From assembly GCF_014201885.1 (NCBI RefSeq), contig NZ_JACHFN010000008.1, forward strand, positions 115,406-179,405: a stretch of 64,000 bases of DNA, in the 5' to 3' direction. Every line of letters begins with the position of its first letter. Positions within the stretch are counted from its first letter, which is position 1. This document shows, piece after piece, positions 51,481-64,000 of this stretch. The translations under genes were made by a program, and so were the position numbers. Below the pieces are notes generated by a model. That model did not search any database, had not been told where the DNA came from, and saw only the letters and a list, made by a program, of their open reading frames with translations. The DNA is from Deinococcus budaensis. Lineage in GTDB: Bacteria > Deinococcota > Deinococci > Deinococcales > Deinococcaceae.

Positions 51481-51573
51481 GCTCCCTCCGCCGGAATGAC
51501 CCGGTTCAGGTTCCTGGGGTGTGATCTCAGCCCTCTCCATGTGAGGAGGGCACCCCCGGTGACGCAGGGAGCA
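51481..51573 (-). promoter_or_regulatory. TPP riboswitch (thi box) upstream of thiB
   Basis: The minus strand shows the thi-box landmarks in order: CACCGGGGGTGCCC, CTGAGATCACACCC, GAACCTGAACCGGGTCATTC and the closing arm GGCGGAGGGAGC, which pairs with GCTCCCTGCG at the 5' end. TATGCT (51573-51578 on the minus strand) is a possible -10 box next to it. Between riboswitch and ATG, CCCC...GGGG pairs over the purine run GGGGGGGA (the probable ribosome site), then TTTTTT precedes the ATG. Control may therefore be translational or by termination; sequence alone does not decide. Confidence 0.93.
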
Positions 51574-51600
51574 GCATAGCGCACGGGCTAAAGTGGCGCG

Positions 51601-52065
51601 GTGATAACGCTTGTCGTGTGGCTGGTCGTGCGGAGCGCCTCCGGCCGGGTGCTGCTGGGGCGGCGTTCGGGCACCACGGTGGCGGACGGCCTCTGGAACC
51701 TGCCCGGCGGCGCGGTGGAATCCGGCGAGGCCCTGCTGGATGCCGTGACCCGTGAAGCGCGGGAGGAAGTCGGGCTGCGGGTGGACCCGGCGGCGCTGCG
51801 TTCGCTGGGCGTCTCGCGCTACGACGTGCCGGGCCTGGGCGGTCCCCTGCGGGGGGTGGATTTCCTCTTTCTGGCCGAGGCCTGGGAGGGCGAGCCGACG
51901 CCGCTCGACAAGACCTCCGAGGTGGGCTGGTTCGATCCCGAGGCCCTGCCGCAGGGCTGCCTGCCGTGGCTGCCCGGCGTGCTGGCCGCCCACCTCACAG
52001 GCGGCGCCCGCCTCTCTGAGCAGCTTCACGGCTTGGACGGGGTCCGGGTGTACCCGGCGGGATAG
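51601..52065 (+). CDS. Nudix hydrolase
   Basis: This 154-residue protein carries the Nudix box [24 protein letters not shown] (GX5EX7REUXEEXGU) at about 38-61, after the strand [11 protein letters not shown]. The substrate is unknown; small size and context suggest a housekeeping nucleotide-cleaning enzyme. The GTG start follows TAAAGT by 6 bases, indicating a leaderless message. Its promoter is back to back with that of the thiamine operon. The stop is followed by AGCGCCAC and its complement GTGGCGCT, a possible terminator (about 52065-52106). Confidence 0.92.
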   Translation: MITLVVWLVVRSASGRVLLGRRSGTTVADGLWNLPGGAVESGEALLDAVTREAREEVGLRVDPAALRSLGVSRYDVPGLGGPLRGVDFLFLAEAWEGEPTPLDKTSEVGWFDPEALPQGCLPWLPGVLAAHLTGGARLSEQLHGLDGVRVYPAG

Positions 52066-52131
52066 CGCCACCGTTGAGGGTTGCCTGCCCCCGTCCCCGT
52101 GGCGCTGCCCGGAAGGTTGGGAGGTCCGCCT

Positions 52132-52626
52132 CTACCCCGCCCAGGCGCCTGCCTCGCGCGCGGCCGCCACGCGCCCCGGCTGCGTCTTGGCCTCCGCGAC
52201 GATGGCGAACCGCGCCACCCGGCCCACCGCATCGAAGCCCAGGACCACGGCCCAGACGGTCCCCGGGTCGCGCCCGAACGTCGCGCTGCGGACGTAGTAG
52301 GTCACGCCGCCCTGGGTAAACGTGCGCTCGCGCAGCACCCGCCGCTCGGCGCCGTAGGTCCGCAGGCCCGCTTCCCGGTAGGCCCGGAAGGCGGCGAGGG
52401 GTCCCCACTCGGCCTGCATCTGCGGCGTGAAGCTCTGCCACAGCCGCTCGACCCGCAGCGCGTAGAAGTCGGCCACCAGCGCCCGCCCACGGGTCAGGGC
52501 CGCGCGCTCGGCGGCGGTGGCGGCCGGGAGCGCGGGCAGGGCCGTCTGCCCCGCTCCCGCCGGGGCGGCCAGCGCGAGGCCGCAGGACAGGCAGCACGCG
52601 GTCAAGAGTTGCCAGAAAGGGGTCAT
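52132..52626 (-). CDS. Secreted small protein, function unknown
   Basis: This 164-residue protein has a signal peptide (MTPFWQLLTACCLSCGLALAAPAGA) and a single folded domain (ALTRGRALVADFYALRVERLWQSFTPQMQAEWG...GVTYYVRSATFG) that resembles an NTF2-like/DUF3887 cone fold in its helix-helix-sheet order. That assignment is weak. TACGCT lies 5 bases before the ATG. It is the second convergent gene after the Nudix gene and probably resides in the periplasm. Confidence 0.75.
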   Translation of the reverse strand: MTPFWQLLTACCLSCGLALAAPAGAGQTALPALPAATAAERAALTRGRALVADFYALRVERLWQSFTPQMQAEWGPLAAFRAYREAGLRTYGAERRVLRERTFTQGGVTYYVRSATFGRDPGTVWAVVLGFDAVGRVARFAIVAEAKTQPGRVAAAREAGAWAG

Positions 52627-52661
52627 GCTCCAGCGTAGGCAACCGGGTCCGGGGCGGGGTG

Positions 52662-53501
52662 TCAGGCGGACGACGATTGGGAAAACTGCTCGGCCTCGAT
52701 CAGCATCTGCTCGATCACCACGGCCACGCCGTCCTCCTCGTTCGTCAGGGTCACCTCGTCTGCCGCCGCCAGCGCCTCCGGCTCCGCGTTGCCCATCGCC
52801 ACGCCGCGCCCGGCCCAGGCAAGCAGCTCGGCGTCGTTGGGGGCGTCTCCGAAAGCCAGGACCTCCTCGCGCCTAATGCCCAGACGAGTGCAGAGCCGCT
52901 CCAGCCCCCACGCCTTGCTGACCCCCTCGGCCAGCACTTCCAGAAAAGGCGACCCGGAGTGCGTGACCGCGAAGCCGCCAAGCTTCAGCGCCCGCAGTTC
53001 GCCCAACAGCTCGCGTGGCGTCACGGCCGCGTGCCGCACGATGAATTTGAGGCTGGGGGCGGCCAGCACGGCGTCGAGATCGTGTCCTCCCAGCTCGCCC
53101 GGTTCGCGCTTGTGGTCCTCATAACGGGCCAGGGCTGCGTAGCCCTCCTGCGCGACGTAGACCTCGCCGCCCTCCCTGACGCTCAAGAACAGCACGCCGG
53201 GGACCCGCTGGGTCAGCCCCCACGCCAAGGCACGCTGCGCCGCCGCGCTGACGTGCGCCTCGAACAGCACCTCGCCCGTGCCCAGGTGGACGCCATAGGC
53301 GCCGTTGGCGCACAGGGCGTACCCGTCAAATCCCGCCGCCTCCGCGATACGCCTCACCCCGCGCGGTTGCCGGGCCGTGACCGGAACGACGTGAATTCCG
53401 GCCGTCCTGGCCGCGTCCAGCGCCGCCCGCGTGCGCGCGCTCACGGTCCGGTCGGGGCGCAGCAGCGTGCCGTCGAGGTCGGTGGCGATCAGGCGGATCA
53501 C
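52662..53501 (-). CDS. HAD-superfamily phosphatase, Cof type
   Basis: This 279-residue protein is a Cof-like HAD hydrolase acting on phosphorylated metabolites. Motif I is DLDGTLL (near residue 8, D as nucleophile), motif II lies in VVPVTARQPRGVRRIAEAAG, and motif IV reads GDAPNDAELLAWAG with MGNAEPEAL following. The cap domain is type C2. The chosen GTG at 53501 follows TACCCT by 6 bases; upstream in-frame ATGs lack a ribosome site. The specific sugar or nucleotide substrate is unknown. Confidence 0.9.
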   Translation of the reverse strand: MIRLIATDLDGTLLRPDRTVSARTRAALDAARTAGIHVVPVTARQPRGVRRIAEAAGFDGYALCANGAYGVHLGTGEVLFEAHVSAAAQRALAWGLTQRVPGVLFLSVREGGEVYVAQEGYAALARYEDHKREPGELGGHDLDAVLAAPSLKFIVRHAAVTPRELLGELRALKLGGFAVTHSGSPFLEVLAEGVSKAWGLERLCTRLGIRREEVLAFGDAPNDAELLAWAGRGVAMGNAEPEALAAADEVTLTNEEDGVAVVIEQMLIEAEQFSQSSSA

Positions 53502-53613
53502 GGCTGTAGGGTAAGAGAAAAGGTCGTGCCTGGGAGGCGACATCACGACCGTCTGTCACCGCGAAAGACACCCTGCCCGGTCCCACTGACTGCCCCTCGC
53601 GCTGAAAACAGAG

Positions 53614-53811
53614 GTGGACGGGGAACGCCTGCGCTTCCGCACGGCCCGCTGGGGGCGCTGGCGAGAACGGCCCCTCTCTGCCATCTGGGCTGCCGAAGCA
53701 GTCCGCTTGAGCGTCTGGGGCCAGCCCGTGGGGTACGAGCTGTCTTTCGGGGCAGAAGAAACCTATGACGTTCTCAGCGGGAAGGGCGTCTGCGTGCGGG
53801 CCGCATGCTGA
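53614..53811 (+). CDS. Possible small protein (65 aa)
   Basis: This short ORF starts at a GTG (an in-frame CTG lies 8 codons upstream) and encodes 65 residues rich in Trp and Arg, including RTARWGRWRERPLSAIWAAEAVRLSVWG. It lies in the gap between the Cof-type gene and acpS and has no ribosome site or promoter I can identify. Amino-acid composition is not clearly non-coding, but evidence is slight. No family is recognised. Confidence 0.35.
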   Translation: MDGERLRFRTARWGRWRERPLSAIWAAEAVRLSVWGQPVGYELSFGAEETYDVLSGKGVCVRAAC

Positions 53812-53883
53812 CCCTGGGCACAGGCGACCCCGCCGGGCTGCGGCGGGCGTTTCAGCCCCCGCTGAAGGTTGAGCGCTGAAGGC

Positions 53884-54267
<384 letters not shown>

Positions 54268-54324
54268 CCCGCCATGCTGCCACGCGGCCGGGTACCGGGC
54301 TGGGCCGCCGTATCCTGACCGCCG

Positions 54325-55023
54325 ATGCCCGCGCCTCCTGACCCACTGTTTCCCGATCCCTGGCTGCCCACCGTGGCGGGCGTGCTGCGCGCGGGCGAGG
54401 CGCGCTGGCGGGCCGCCGGGGTCACGCGCGTGCGGGTCTTCGGCTCGGTGGCGCGCGGCGAGGCCGACGGGTCTGCCGACATCGACCTGCTGGTGGACCT
54501 GACCGCCGAGGCGGGCCTGCTGGACCTGATGCGCGTCAAGGAAATCTTCGAGGACCTGCTGCGCCGCCGGGTGGACGTGCTCACCGAGGGCGCGCTCAGG
54601 GCACCCCTGCGCGGCGAGATTCTGGCCGACGCGGTGGACGTGTTCGCCCTGCCCGACCCGCTCCGGCGCTCGCACCGCTCCAAACGCTGGCGCTGGCGGG
54701 TGTTCGACCTGCTTGGCGCCCTCGACCGGGTGGCGGCCTACACGGCGGGGCACACCCTGACCACCTTCCTGGCCGACGAACGCACCCGCGACGCCGTGCT
54801 GCGTAACCTCTCGCGGCTGGGCGAGACGACCAAGTTCATTCCCCAGAGCGTGCAAGACCGCACGCCCGAGGTGCCCTGGGCGCTGCTGCGCGACATTCGC
54901 AACCTCGTCGCGCACGACTACTTCGGCATCGATCCCCGGCTGGTGTGGCACACGGCCCGGGTGGACCTGCCCGCGCAGCGGCCCAGCCTTCAGGCGCTGG
55001 CCGACGGCAGGGAGGAGCCGTAG
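54325..55023 (+). CDS. Fused MntA-like nucleotidyltransferase and HepT-like HEPN protein
   Basis: This 232-residue protein joins two domains normally encoded by separate antitoxin and toxin genes. Residues 20-110 form a minimal nucleotidyltransferase with the motif GSX10DXD (G40 S41 ... D52-I-D54) and a third acidic residue region RRRVDVL. Residues 125-215 form a DUF86/HEPN helical domain with R192-N-L-V-A-H197-D-Y199, matching the RX4HXY motif of HepT RNases. In known MntA-HepT pairs MntA adds AMP units to the Tyr of this motif and silences the toxin. Here both are in one chain, suggesting self-modification or altered use. TATCCT lies 8 bases before the ATG. Confidence 0.88.
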   Translation: MPAPPDPLFPDPWLPTVAGVLRAGEARWRAAGVTRVRVFGSVARGEADGSADIDLLVDLTAEAGLLDLMRVKEIFEDLLRRRVDVLTEGALRAPLRGEILADAVDVFALPDPLRRSHRSKRWRWRVFDLLGALDRVAAYTAGHTLTTFLADERTRDAVLRNLSRLGETTKFIPQSVQDRTPEVPWALLRDIRNLVAHDYFGIDPRLVWHTARVDLPAQRPSLQALADGREEP

Positions 55024-55111
55024 GCCGGTCGGGCCGCTGGCCTCCTCCCCCGGGGGAGCCTGCCCTGTCCCGTCCCGCCTGTCTGGCCGGGGTAGGCTGG
55101 GGAACACTGAA

Positions 55112-55133
55112 CCTAACGCCCGTTAGGTAGACT
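55112..55133 (+). promoter_or_regulatory. PaaR-type operator and -10 box of the paa operon
   Basis: CCTAACG-CC-CGTTAGG (55112-55127) is a perfect 16-base inverted repeat with a 2-base centre. It fits the consensus CNAACGNNCGTTNG known for the TetR-family phenylacetyl-CoA sensor PaaR of Thermus thermophilus. TAGACT (55128-55133) follows at once and is the likely -10 box, so a bound repressor would block RNA polymerase. No paaR gene lies in the window. Confidence 0.75.
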
Positions 55134-55180
55134 GTGGGCAGACGGTGTTCCGCCCCACAACCCAGCTCCGGAGGACTTTC

Positions 55181-56137
<957 letters not shown>

Positions 56138-56306
56138 ATCTTTTACCCCGCCCCCTTGACCCGCAGAGCCGCTTGCAGACTTGCCAAGCTCCGCAGGAGA
56201 GGGGGGAGGCCGGGACTGGTACAGCTCCACAGGAGAGGGGGTGAACAGCCCTGGCATCCAGAGAACGCCGCCTGCTCAGCCCCTCACATGTATCCCAGGA
56301 GCATCC
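56138..56306. repeat. paaA-paaB spacer with tandem repeat units
   Basis: Two related units, AGCTCCGCAGGAGAGGGGG (56187-56205) and AGCTCCACAGGAGAGGGGG (56223-56241), lie 17 bases apart. GGGACTGGTACAGCTCC at 56213-56229 is identical to a copy at 50319-50335 in the thi operon spacer. This 169-base spacer is the longest within the paa operon and has no gene. Confidence 0.6.
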
Positions 56307-56966
56307 ATGACCCAGACCCCCTCCCCCCACCCCGGTACCCAGTGGCCCCGCTGGGAAGTCTTCAAGCAGGACGCGCCGGGCAGGCCCTGGCAGGCGGTGG
56401 GCAGCGTCCACGCGGGTGACCCCGACCACGCCCTGCTGACGGCCCGCAACGTCTTTGTGCGCCGCCCGGCGGCCGTGAGCCTGTGGGCCGTGCGCGAGGG
56501 CGACATCCTGACCGCCACGCCGGAAGAGGTGCAGACCCGCCCCGAGGTGCTGGACACCCCCGGCGAGGGCGGCACCTACCACGTCGGCCTCAAGCGCACG
56601 CACAAGCGCTCGATGACCTTTGTCGATCTGGTGGGCACCGTCGAGGCGCGCGGCCCCGGCGACGCGGTCCGGCAGGCGCGCGAGGAGCACCCCGACGCCC
56701 TGACCTGGCTGGTCTTTCCCGAGAGGGCGGTCGTCCGCACGGGCGACGACCCCGGCACGGTGGACAGCTGGTTCGCGCCCGCGAGGGACAAGACCTACAA
56801 GCAGCAGCAGGCCTACGGCGTGATCGGCCGCCACGTCGGGGAACTCAAGCGCGAGGGCCGGATGCCGGGCCGCGTGAACGAGGAACCCCACATCGGCGCC
56901 CAGAAGGTCCATGACCACCCGCACGACCCCGCCCTCCAGCCCGCCCCGAGGAAGGTGCAGCCATGA
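56307..56966 (+). CDS. paaB: Phenylacetyl-CoA epoxidase subunit B, extended
   Basis: This 219-residue protein is more than twice as long as E. coli PaaB (about 95 residues). The first half ([57 protein letters not shown]) is PaaB-like. The second ([46 protein letters not shown]...[18 protein letters not shown]) repeats the same strand-helix-strand pattern, suggesting internal duplication. AGGAG lies 6 bases before the ATG. It bridges PaaA-PaaC pairs in the complex. The stop overlaps the paaC start by four bases (ATGA). Confidence 0.93.
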   Translation: MTQTPSPHPGTQWPRWEVFKQDAPGRPWQAVGSVHAGDPDHALLTARNVFVRRPAAVSLWAVREGDILTATPEEVQTRPEVLDTPGEGGTYHVGLKRTHKRSMTFVDLVGTVEARGPGDAVRQAREEHPDALTWLVFPERAVVRTGDDPGTVDSWFAPARDKTYKQQQAYGVIGRHVGELKREGRMPGRVNEEPHIGAQKVHDHPHDPALQPAPRKVQP

Positions 56967-57745
56967 CCGCCCCCGCTGCCCTCCTCACGCCCGCCCAGAC
57001 GCAGGCCCTGATTCGCAAGCTGACTGCGCTGGCCGACGACGAGATCATCCTGGCCCACCGGGACGGCGAGTGGACCGGGCACGCGCCGATTCTGGAAGAG
57101 GACATCGCCCTGGCCAACATCGCGCAAGACGAGCTGGGGCACGCCGGGATGTACCTGGAACTGCGCCGGACGCTTGACGGCAGCGACCCCGACCGCCTGG
57201 CGTTTTTCCGGGGCGCGGACGGGTACACGAACGTCCGGCTGGTCGAGCTGCCCAAAGGGGACTGGGCCTTGACCATGCTGCGCCAGTTTCTCTTCGACGC
57301 CTACGAGGCGCTGTGGCTGAGCGCGGCGCAAAAAAGCAGCTACGCCCCCCTGGCCGAGGTCGCCGCCAAGGCCGTCCGCGAGGAGAAGTTCCATCTCCAG
57401 CACACGGCGCTGTGGGTCGAGCGCCTGGCACTGGGCACCGACGAGAGCCGCCGCCGCACGCAGAATGCGCTGGACGAGCTGTGGCCCCACGTCGCCCAAC
57501 TGTTCGCCCCGCTGCCCGGCGAGGCCGATCTGGTGGCCGCCGGAATGCTGCCCGAGCTGGAAAAGGTCCGCGCGAGCTGGGAGAGCTTCGTGCTGCCCCA
57601 CCTGACCGAGAAGTGCGGCCTGACCCTGCCGATGGCGCTGGCGGAGGCTTCCGAGGGGCGGGACGTGCATACCGAACACCTCGCGCCCCTGCTGGCCGAG
57701 ATGCAGAGCGTGGCGCGGCAGCACGCGAACGCCGAGGTCTGGTGA
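56963..57745 (+). CDS. paaC: Phenylacetyl-CoA epoxidase subunit C
   Basis: This 260-residue structural subunit has the ferritin-like fold ([49 protein letters not shown], then [45 protein letters not shown]). It pairs with PaaA in the epoxidase. The ATG overlaps the paaB stop, and paaD follows after 4 bases. Length is normal for the family. Confidence 0.96.
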   Translation: MTAPAALLTPAQTQALIRKLTALADDEIILAHRDGEWTGHAPILEEDIALANIAQDELGHAGMYLELRRTLDGSDPDRLAFFRGADGYTNVRLVELPKGDWALTMLRQFLFDAYEALWLSAAQKSSYAPLAEVAAKAVREEKFHLQHTALWVERLALGTDESRRRTQNALDELWPHVAQLFAPLPGEADLVAAGMLPELEKVRASWESFVLPHLTEKCGLTLPMALAEASEGRDVHTEHLAPLLAEMQSVARQHANAEVW

Positions 57746-57749
57746 CCCC

Positions 57750-58263
<514 letters not shown>

Positions 58264-58281
58264 CCCGCCGCAGCCGAAAGA

Positions 58282-58316
58282 CAGATGGCAGAAGGCTCTC
58301 CGCTTTTTGCCATCTG
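58282..58316. repeat. Spacer hairpin between paaD and paaZ
   Basis: CAGATGGCA (58282-58290) pairs with TGCCATCTG (58308-58316), and adjoining bases extend the stem to about 14 pairs with two G-T pairs around a 7-base loop. It lies inside the operon, 26 bases before the paaZ ribosome site. Confidence 0.55.
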
Positions 58317-58352
58317 CCTTTGCGCTCTAGCTTCACTCTTCAAGGAGTCTCC

Positions 58353-60428
<2,076 letters not shown>

Positions 60429-60447
60429 GCGCGGCGGGCACAGCGGA

Positions 60448-60486
60448 GGGGGCGGGGAGGAGCGTGGACTCTTCCCGCCCCCTTTC
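60448..60486 (+). terminator. Terminator of the paa operon
   Basis: GGGGGCGGG and CCCGCCCCC form a perfect 9-base stem with a 17-base loop, followed by TTTCTT. It lies 20 bases after paaZ. Confidence 0.85.
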
Positions 60487-60631
60487 TTAGCGAAGGCTCA
60501 TGGTGGCCGTGCGGGAAGCTCAGCGGCGCTGAAGTACGTTGAGCGGGGCCATTTCGGGGCCAGGCAGACCAGACGGCGCTGGTCCCGGTACCCGGCCCTT
60601 TTTCTCCCAGACCCGTCTCCCAGGAGGTTCC

Positions 60632-62875
60632 ATGAATCTTGCCGACTTGATGAACTCGTCTTTTGGAGCGGCCGACGCCGCGCGGCTCGGTCAGGCGGTG
60701 GGCCTGGAGGCCGCCGACGCCACGCGGGTGCTGCACGCCGCCCTGCCCAGCCAACTCGCCGCGCTGGCCGAGCACTCCCGCACGGCCCAGGGCCGCGACC
60801 AGATCGCGCAGGCCGTCCGGAACCTGCCCGCCTTCGCCAGCGCCGGGGACGCCCTGAGCGGCCCTGAGGGCGCCAGCACGCTGGAGAGTGCCGGCAAGCT
60901 GCTCGCGCCCGCGTTGCTGGGCGAGCGCGCCAGCGGCCTCGCCGCGCAGGTGGCGGGCGGGCTGGACACGGGCCGGGTCGAGCGGCTGCTGCACCTCGCC
61001 CTGCCGCTGCTGCTGAGCGTTCTGGGCCAGCGTGGCCTGCGGGACGGCGATGTGGCGGCCCTGCTTCCCGGCCCGGCAGGCAAGGGGGAGAGCGCCGCCC
61101 CGGCCCGGGTGGTGCTGAGCGCCTCCCCGGCGGCCGTCAGTGCGGCACCGGGAACCGGGACGGTCCCAGCCGCCCCCGACGACGCCGGTCCGGCGGGGCT
61201 GCTCGACTCCCTGCGCGGGCCGTTCGGCGGCGCGGTGGCCGAGCGCCTCGGCACCGCTGCCGGGTTCAGCGGCGGCGCGGCGGTGCGGGCCACCGGGGCC
61301 GCCCTGCCGGTGCTGCTGGCGGCCCTGGCCCGCAAGGGGGGCAGTGAGGCGGGCGCCGCCGACCTCCTCGCCCGCAGCCAGGGCGCCGGGGCCTGGATCA
61401 GCGCCGATGGCCGCCTGGACGCCAGCCGCCTGTCCGACCCCGCCGAGGTCGCCCGGCTCGAGGGGCAGGGCCGCCCGCTGCTGGGCACCCTCTTCGGCAA
61501 TGTGGACGAGGTGACCGGGCGCCTGGGGTCCGCCATCGGCGGCTCGGGCACCAGCGCGGGCCGGCTGCTGGCGCTGCTCGCCCCGCTGGTGCTGGGCCTG
61601 CTCGGCCAACGCGCGGCGGCGACTGGGCTGAAGCCGGCGGGTCTCGCCGGGCTGCTGGCGGGCCTGCCGGGCGGCCTCGCCGCAATCCTGCCTGCCGGGA
61701 TGCCGGGCCTGGGCGCCCTGCTCGACCGGGTGGGCCGCGAGCCGGTGGCGGTGGCGACCGCCGCGCCCCAGGTGAGAACGGTTCCGGCTCCGCGTCCAGC
61801 GGCGCCTCCGGCCGCCTCGCCGGTGCCTGCCGCCCCCCGTGAGGCGCCCGCCCGCCGCCGGGGTCTGGCCTGGTGGCTCCTTCCGCTGTTGCTGCTGCTG
61901 GGTCTGGGCGGCTGCTGGCTGCTGCAATCCCGCCCGGAAACGGCCCCGGCGGCGACCGGGGCGGCCGACGGGGCGACCCCGGCCCCGAACGCGAACGGCA
62001 TCACTGTGACGACCCCGGCCTCGGGGGCCAGCCTGCCCGCCGCGCCCCTCACGCTGAGCGGGACGGCCCCGGCAGGCGAGACGTTGACGGTCTCGGAAGG
62101 CGGCGAGCCGCTCGCCACCGTCACCGTTCAGCAAGACGGGCGCTGGTCTGCCGAGCTGCCCGCCCCGGCACCCGGCCCGCACACCTACACCGTCAGCGCC
62201 AGTGGAGGCGCCAACCGCGACCTCACGCTGGACGTGGCCGGAGCCGGGGCGAGGACCCCGGACGGGAGCGGGGCCGCAGATGCAGCGGCTCCTGCCGACG
62301 AGGCGGGCGCGGGCGCCGTTGCCGGGGCCACCGGAGCCTTCGCCATCGCCGAGCCTGCGCCGAACGCGCAGCTGCCCGCCGGGGGCTTCACCCTGCGCGG
62401 GACAGGCACCCCCGGCCAGACGGTGCAGCTGCTGGAGGACGGCACCAGCCTGGGCAGCCTGACCATCAATGAGGACGGCACCTGGAGCCAGGACGTGCCC
62501 AGCCCCGAGGCTGGAGAGCACACCTACAGCGTACAGGCCGGGGACGGCACCGAACTGGGCCGCGTCACCGCCACGGTGGCTGCCGCCGCCGCCCGCACCG
62601 ACAGTTGCCGGGACGACTACACCCTCAGCATCTCCGACGGGCAGACGGTCGGCCAGCCTTTCCGCTTCGGCGGCGTAGGCCAGGGCGAGGGCTACCGCGT
62701 GACCGTCAAGCGCGGCGACCGCGTGGTGGGCACCCGGTCCGTGCCCCTCGACAACACCTGCGGCTGGAGCTACCAAAGCCGCCCCGGCGCCGGCAAGCTG
62801 ACCTACGAGGTCCGTCCGCTGGGCGACGCCGCCGCCGAGCCGCTCAGCGTGGTGACCCTGACCGTCACCAACTGA
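60632..62875 (+). CDS. DUF937 repeat protein with one membrane helix and Ig-like domains
   Basis: This 747-residue protein starts at an ATG with GGAGG 6 bases upstream. Residues 1-130 and about 185-370 are two DUF937-type helical regions ([41 protein letters not shown], with Gly/Leu-rich helices). A Pro-rich linker and one transmembrane helix follow ([22 protein letters not shown], 411-432). Outside come two bacterial Ig-like domains ([60 protein letters not shown]) and a C-terminal domain with Cys in DSCRDDY and DNTCGW that may bond. It is likely an inner-membrane protein with cytoplasmic DUF937 and periplasmic Ig parts. Function is unknown. Confidence 0.85.
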   Translation: MNLADLMNSSFGAADAARLGQAVGLEAADATRVLHAALPSQLAALAEHSRTAQGRDQIAQAVRNLPAFASAGDALSGPEGASTLESAGKLLAPALLGERASGLAAQVAGGLDTGRVERLLHLALPLLLSVLGQRGLRDGDVAALLPGPAGKGESAAPARVVLSASPAAVSAAPGTGTVPAAPDDAGPAGLLDSLRGPFGGAVAERLGTAAGFSGGAAVRATGAALPVLLAALARKGGSEAGAADLLARSQGAGAWISADGRLDASRLSDPAEVARLEGQGRPLLGTLFGNVDEVTGRLGSAIGGSGTSAGRLLALLAPLVLGLLGQRAAATGLKPAGLAGLLAGLPGGLAAILPAGMPGLGALLDRVGREPVAVATAAPQVRTVPAPRPAAPPAASPVPAAPREAPARRRGLAWWLLPLLLLLGLGGCWLLQSRPETAPAATGAADGATPAPNANGITVTTPASGASLPAAPLTLSGTAPAGETLTVSEGGEPLATVTVQQDGRWSAELPAPAPGPHTYTVSASGGANRDLTLDVAGAGARTPDGSGAADAAAPADEAGAGAVAGATGAFAIAEPAPNAQLPAGGFTLRGTGTPGQTVQLLEDGTSLGSLTINEDGTWSQDVPSPEAGEHTYSVQAGDGTELGRVTATVAAAAARTDSCRDDYTLSISDGQTVGQPFRFGGVGQGEGYRVTVKRGDRVVGTRSVPLDNTCGWSYQSRPGAGKLTYEVRPLGDAAAEPLSVVTLTVTN

Positions 62876-62900
62876 ACCTCAGGCGCCGTTCGCGCCGTTC

Positions 62901-62929
62901 TGGGGCCGCCTCACTGGAAGGCGGCCCCA
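62901..62929. terminator. Bidirectional terminator after the DUF937 protein gene
   Basis: TGGGGCCGCCT and AGGCGGCCCCA form a perfect 11-base stem with a 7-base loop, between convergent genes. Confidence 0.8.
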
Positions 62930-62942
62930 AGCTCTTGGTCAG

Positions 62943-63689
62943 CTAACGGCTCACCGTCCACATCCCCGCGAAGTCGGCAAACTGCGTGTTTGTGTCGGGG
63001 GTGGCGTAGGCGCTGATGCTGCCGTCCAGATACAGGGCGTCCGGGCAATCCAGCGTGTCCCGGAAAAAGACCGCGAAGCTATGGAAATTCACGGGCCCGG
63101 CGCTTACCACGAACCGCACCCGCCCGTCCCGGCACACCCCCACGCCGCTGCGAACCTTGAAGCTGGTGCCGCTGCGGTTGAAGGCCGGGTGCAGGCGCCC
63201 TCCCTGGACCAGCAGTGGCCCCGATTGTGTGGCGAACGTCGGCCGCAGGCCCCGCCGCCTATACGCCTGAGTCTCGGTGACTCCTGCCTGCTGCCCGCGA
63301 ACCCAGAACACGCCGTTGGGCAGCAGCGCGAAGTTGCCGCCCGACCGCGCCCGGTTCAGGCCCACCAGGGTCCGCCCGTCTTCAACGTGCAGGCCCAGGG
63401 GCACCAGCCCCGGCGCGTAGATGCCGCTGTTGGTGGCGAACAGCACCCGGGTGCCCTCCTTGCGCAGCCGGGCGCTCAGTTGCGCGAACGTGCGGTAAGG
63501 CTGACCGGTCGTGGGATTGTTCCAGTGCAGGCGCAGCGTGTCCTTGCTCAGGTCCACGGTGGCGACGGTGTAGAGGTTCCCAGCCGCCGTCACCCGCCGC
63601 AGGTCCAGGCTTCCAGCCGTCGAGCAGGCTGTCAGCAGCGCCAGCAAGGCACTTCCCAGCAACCACCGAATCCAACGCAAACGCGACAT
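62943..63689 (-). CDS. Phosphodiester glycosidase-family (DUF2233) lipoprotein
   Basis: This 248-residue lipoprotein has a lipobox ([13 protein letters not shown]) and a DUF2233/NAGPA-like domain: [47 protein letters not shown], then [36 protein letters not shown] and a C-terminal [15 protein letters not shown]. Related proteins act on phosphodiester-linked sugars or exopolysaccharide. It is anchored in the envelope. CATGAT lies 9 bases before the ATG as a weak -10-like box. Confidence 0.87.
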   Translation of the reverse strand: MSRLRWIRWLLGSALLALLTACSTAGSLDLRRVTAAGNLYTVATVDLSKDTLRLHWNNPTTGQPYRTFAQLSARLRKEGTRVLFATNSGIYAPGLVPLGLHVEDGRTLVGLNRARSGGNFALLPNGVFWVRGQQAGVTETQAYRRRGLRPTFATQSGPLLVQGGRLHPAFNRSGTSFKVRSGVGVCRDGRVRFVVSAGPVNFHSFAVFFRDTLDCPDALYLDGSISAYATPDTNTQFADFAGMWTVSR

Positions 63690-63804
63690 ATGCGGCCCAT
63701 CATGCCTGCCCGAGATGAGCCGTGGGGCGCTGCGGGTGCTTGGCCTCCCCAGCGGTCTTTTTCCCGGCCCACCGCTGCCTCAGGGCTTGGCCAGGGCCGG
63801 GGGG

Positions 63805-64000
<196 letters not shown>

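Noticed and set aside
51481..51573. tRNA-like GGTTC stretch upstream of thiB
   Set aside because: It is part of the TPP riboswitch landmark sequence, and no cloverleaf with an anticodon arm can be drawn.

Overview
The window is very GC-rich chromosomal DNA (about 70% or more in most lines) with densely packed housekeeping genes. It most likely comes from Deinococcus or a close relative. This is inferred from EF-P, L25/Ctc and RNase R types resembling Deinococcus-Thermus proteins, a phenylacetate operon preceded by a site matching the Thermus PaaR consensus, and many genes whose start codon lies 5-9 bases after a TANNNT box (leaderless promoters, known to be common in Deinococcus). I see no rRNA, tRNA, insertion sequence, phage or CRISPR.

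Layout. 1-7.1 kb: the end of prs, a membrane protein, a Rieske ferredoxin coupled to a Cys/His protein of unknown role, a 56-residue membrane protein, a subtilase, an SDR enzyme and an App1-type phosphatase. 7.1-13.6 kb: RNase R with very long disordered ends, exonuclease III, a methyltransferase and small proteins. 13.7-17.4 kb: accB-accC, efp, and L25 (rplY). 17.4-22.9 kb: a lipoprotein metallopeptidase, a flavin-type oxidase, and the sufC-sufB-sufD operon behind a promoter/operator. 23-27.2 kb: an ExbB-ExbD-TonB-like module whose third protein has an unusual C-terminal domain. 27.2-32.1 kb: NIF3 and P-loop kinase genes, then nudix-valS behind a valine T-box riboswitch. 32.1-40 kb: a DUF4388 protein, type II NADH dehydrogenase, a coxS-coxL-coxM molybdenum hydroxylase operon with an 18-codon leader ORF, SlyD, and MoeA, which could supply the cofactor. 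40-46 kb: hemL, a CoA-binding protein, an anchored protein, an alpha/beta hydrolase, and an amino-acid-type ABC binding protein plus permease.

46-51.6 kb is a thiamine operon (TPP riboswitch, thiB, thiP, thiQ, thiN). It is interrupted by a repeat-bearing spacer and by an AT-rich, apparently foreign gene for an HhH-GPD-like protein. 51.6-55 kb: a Nudix hydrolase, a secreted protein, a Cof-type phosphatase, acpS, and a single-chain fusion of a MntA-like nucleotidyltransferase with a HepT-like HEPN domain. 55.1-60.4 kb: paaA-paaB-paaC-paaD-paaZ. The end holds a DUF937/Ig-like membrane protein, a DUF2233 lipoprotein, and a strong promoter leading into a second probable T-box leader cut by the window edge.

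Most noteworthy: two T-box leaders; the TonB-like protein with a non-TonB C-terminus; the MNT-HEPN fusion; the foreign HhH gene inside the thiamine transporter operon; the cox leader ORF; the PaaR-type operator; intra-operon hairpins and dispersed repeats; and the leaderless promoter grammar, which settles many start codons.
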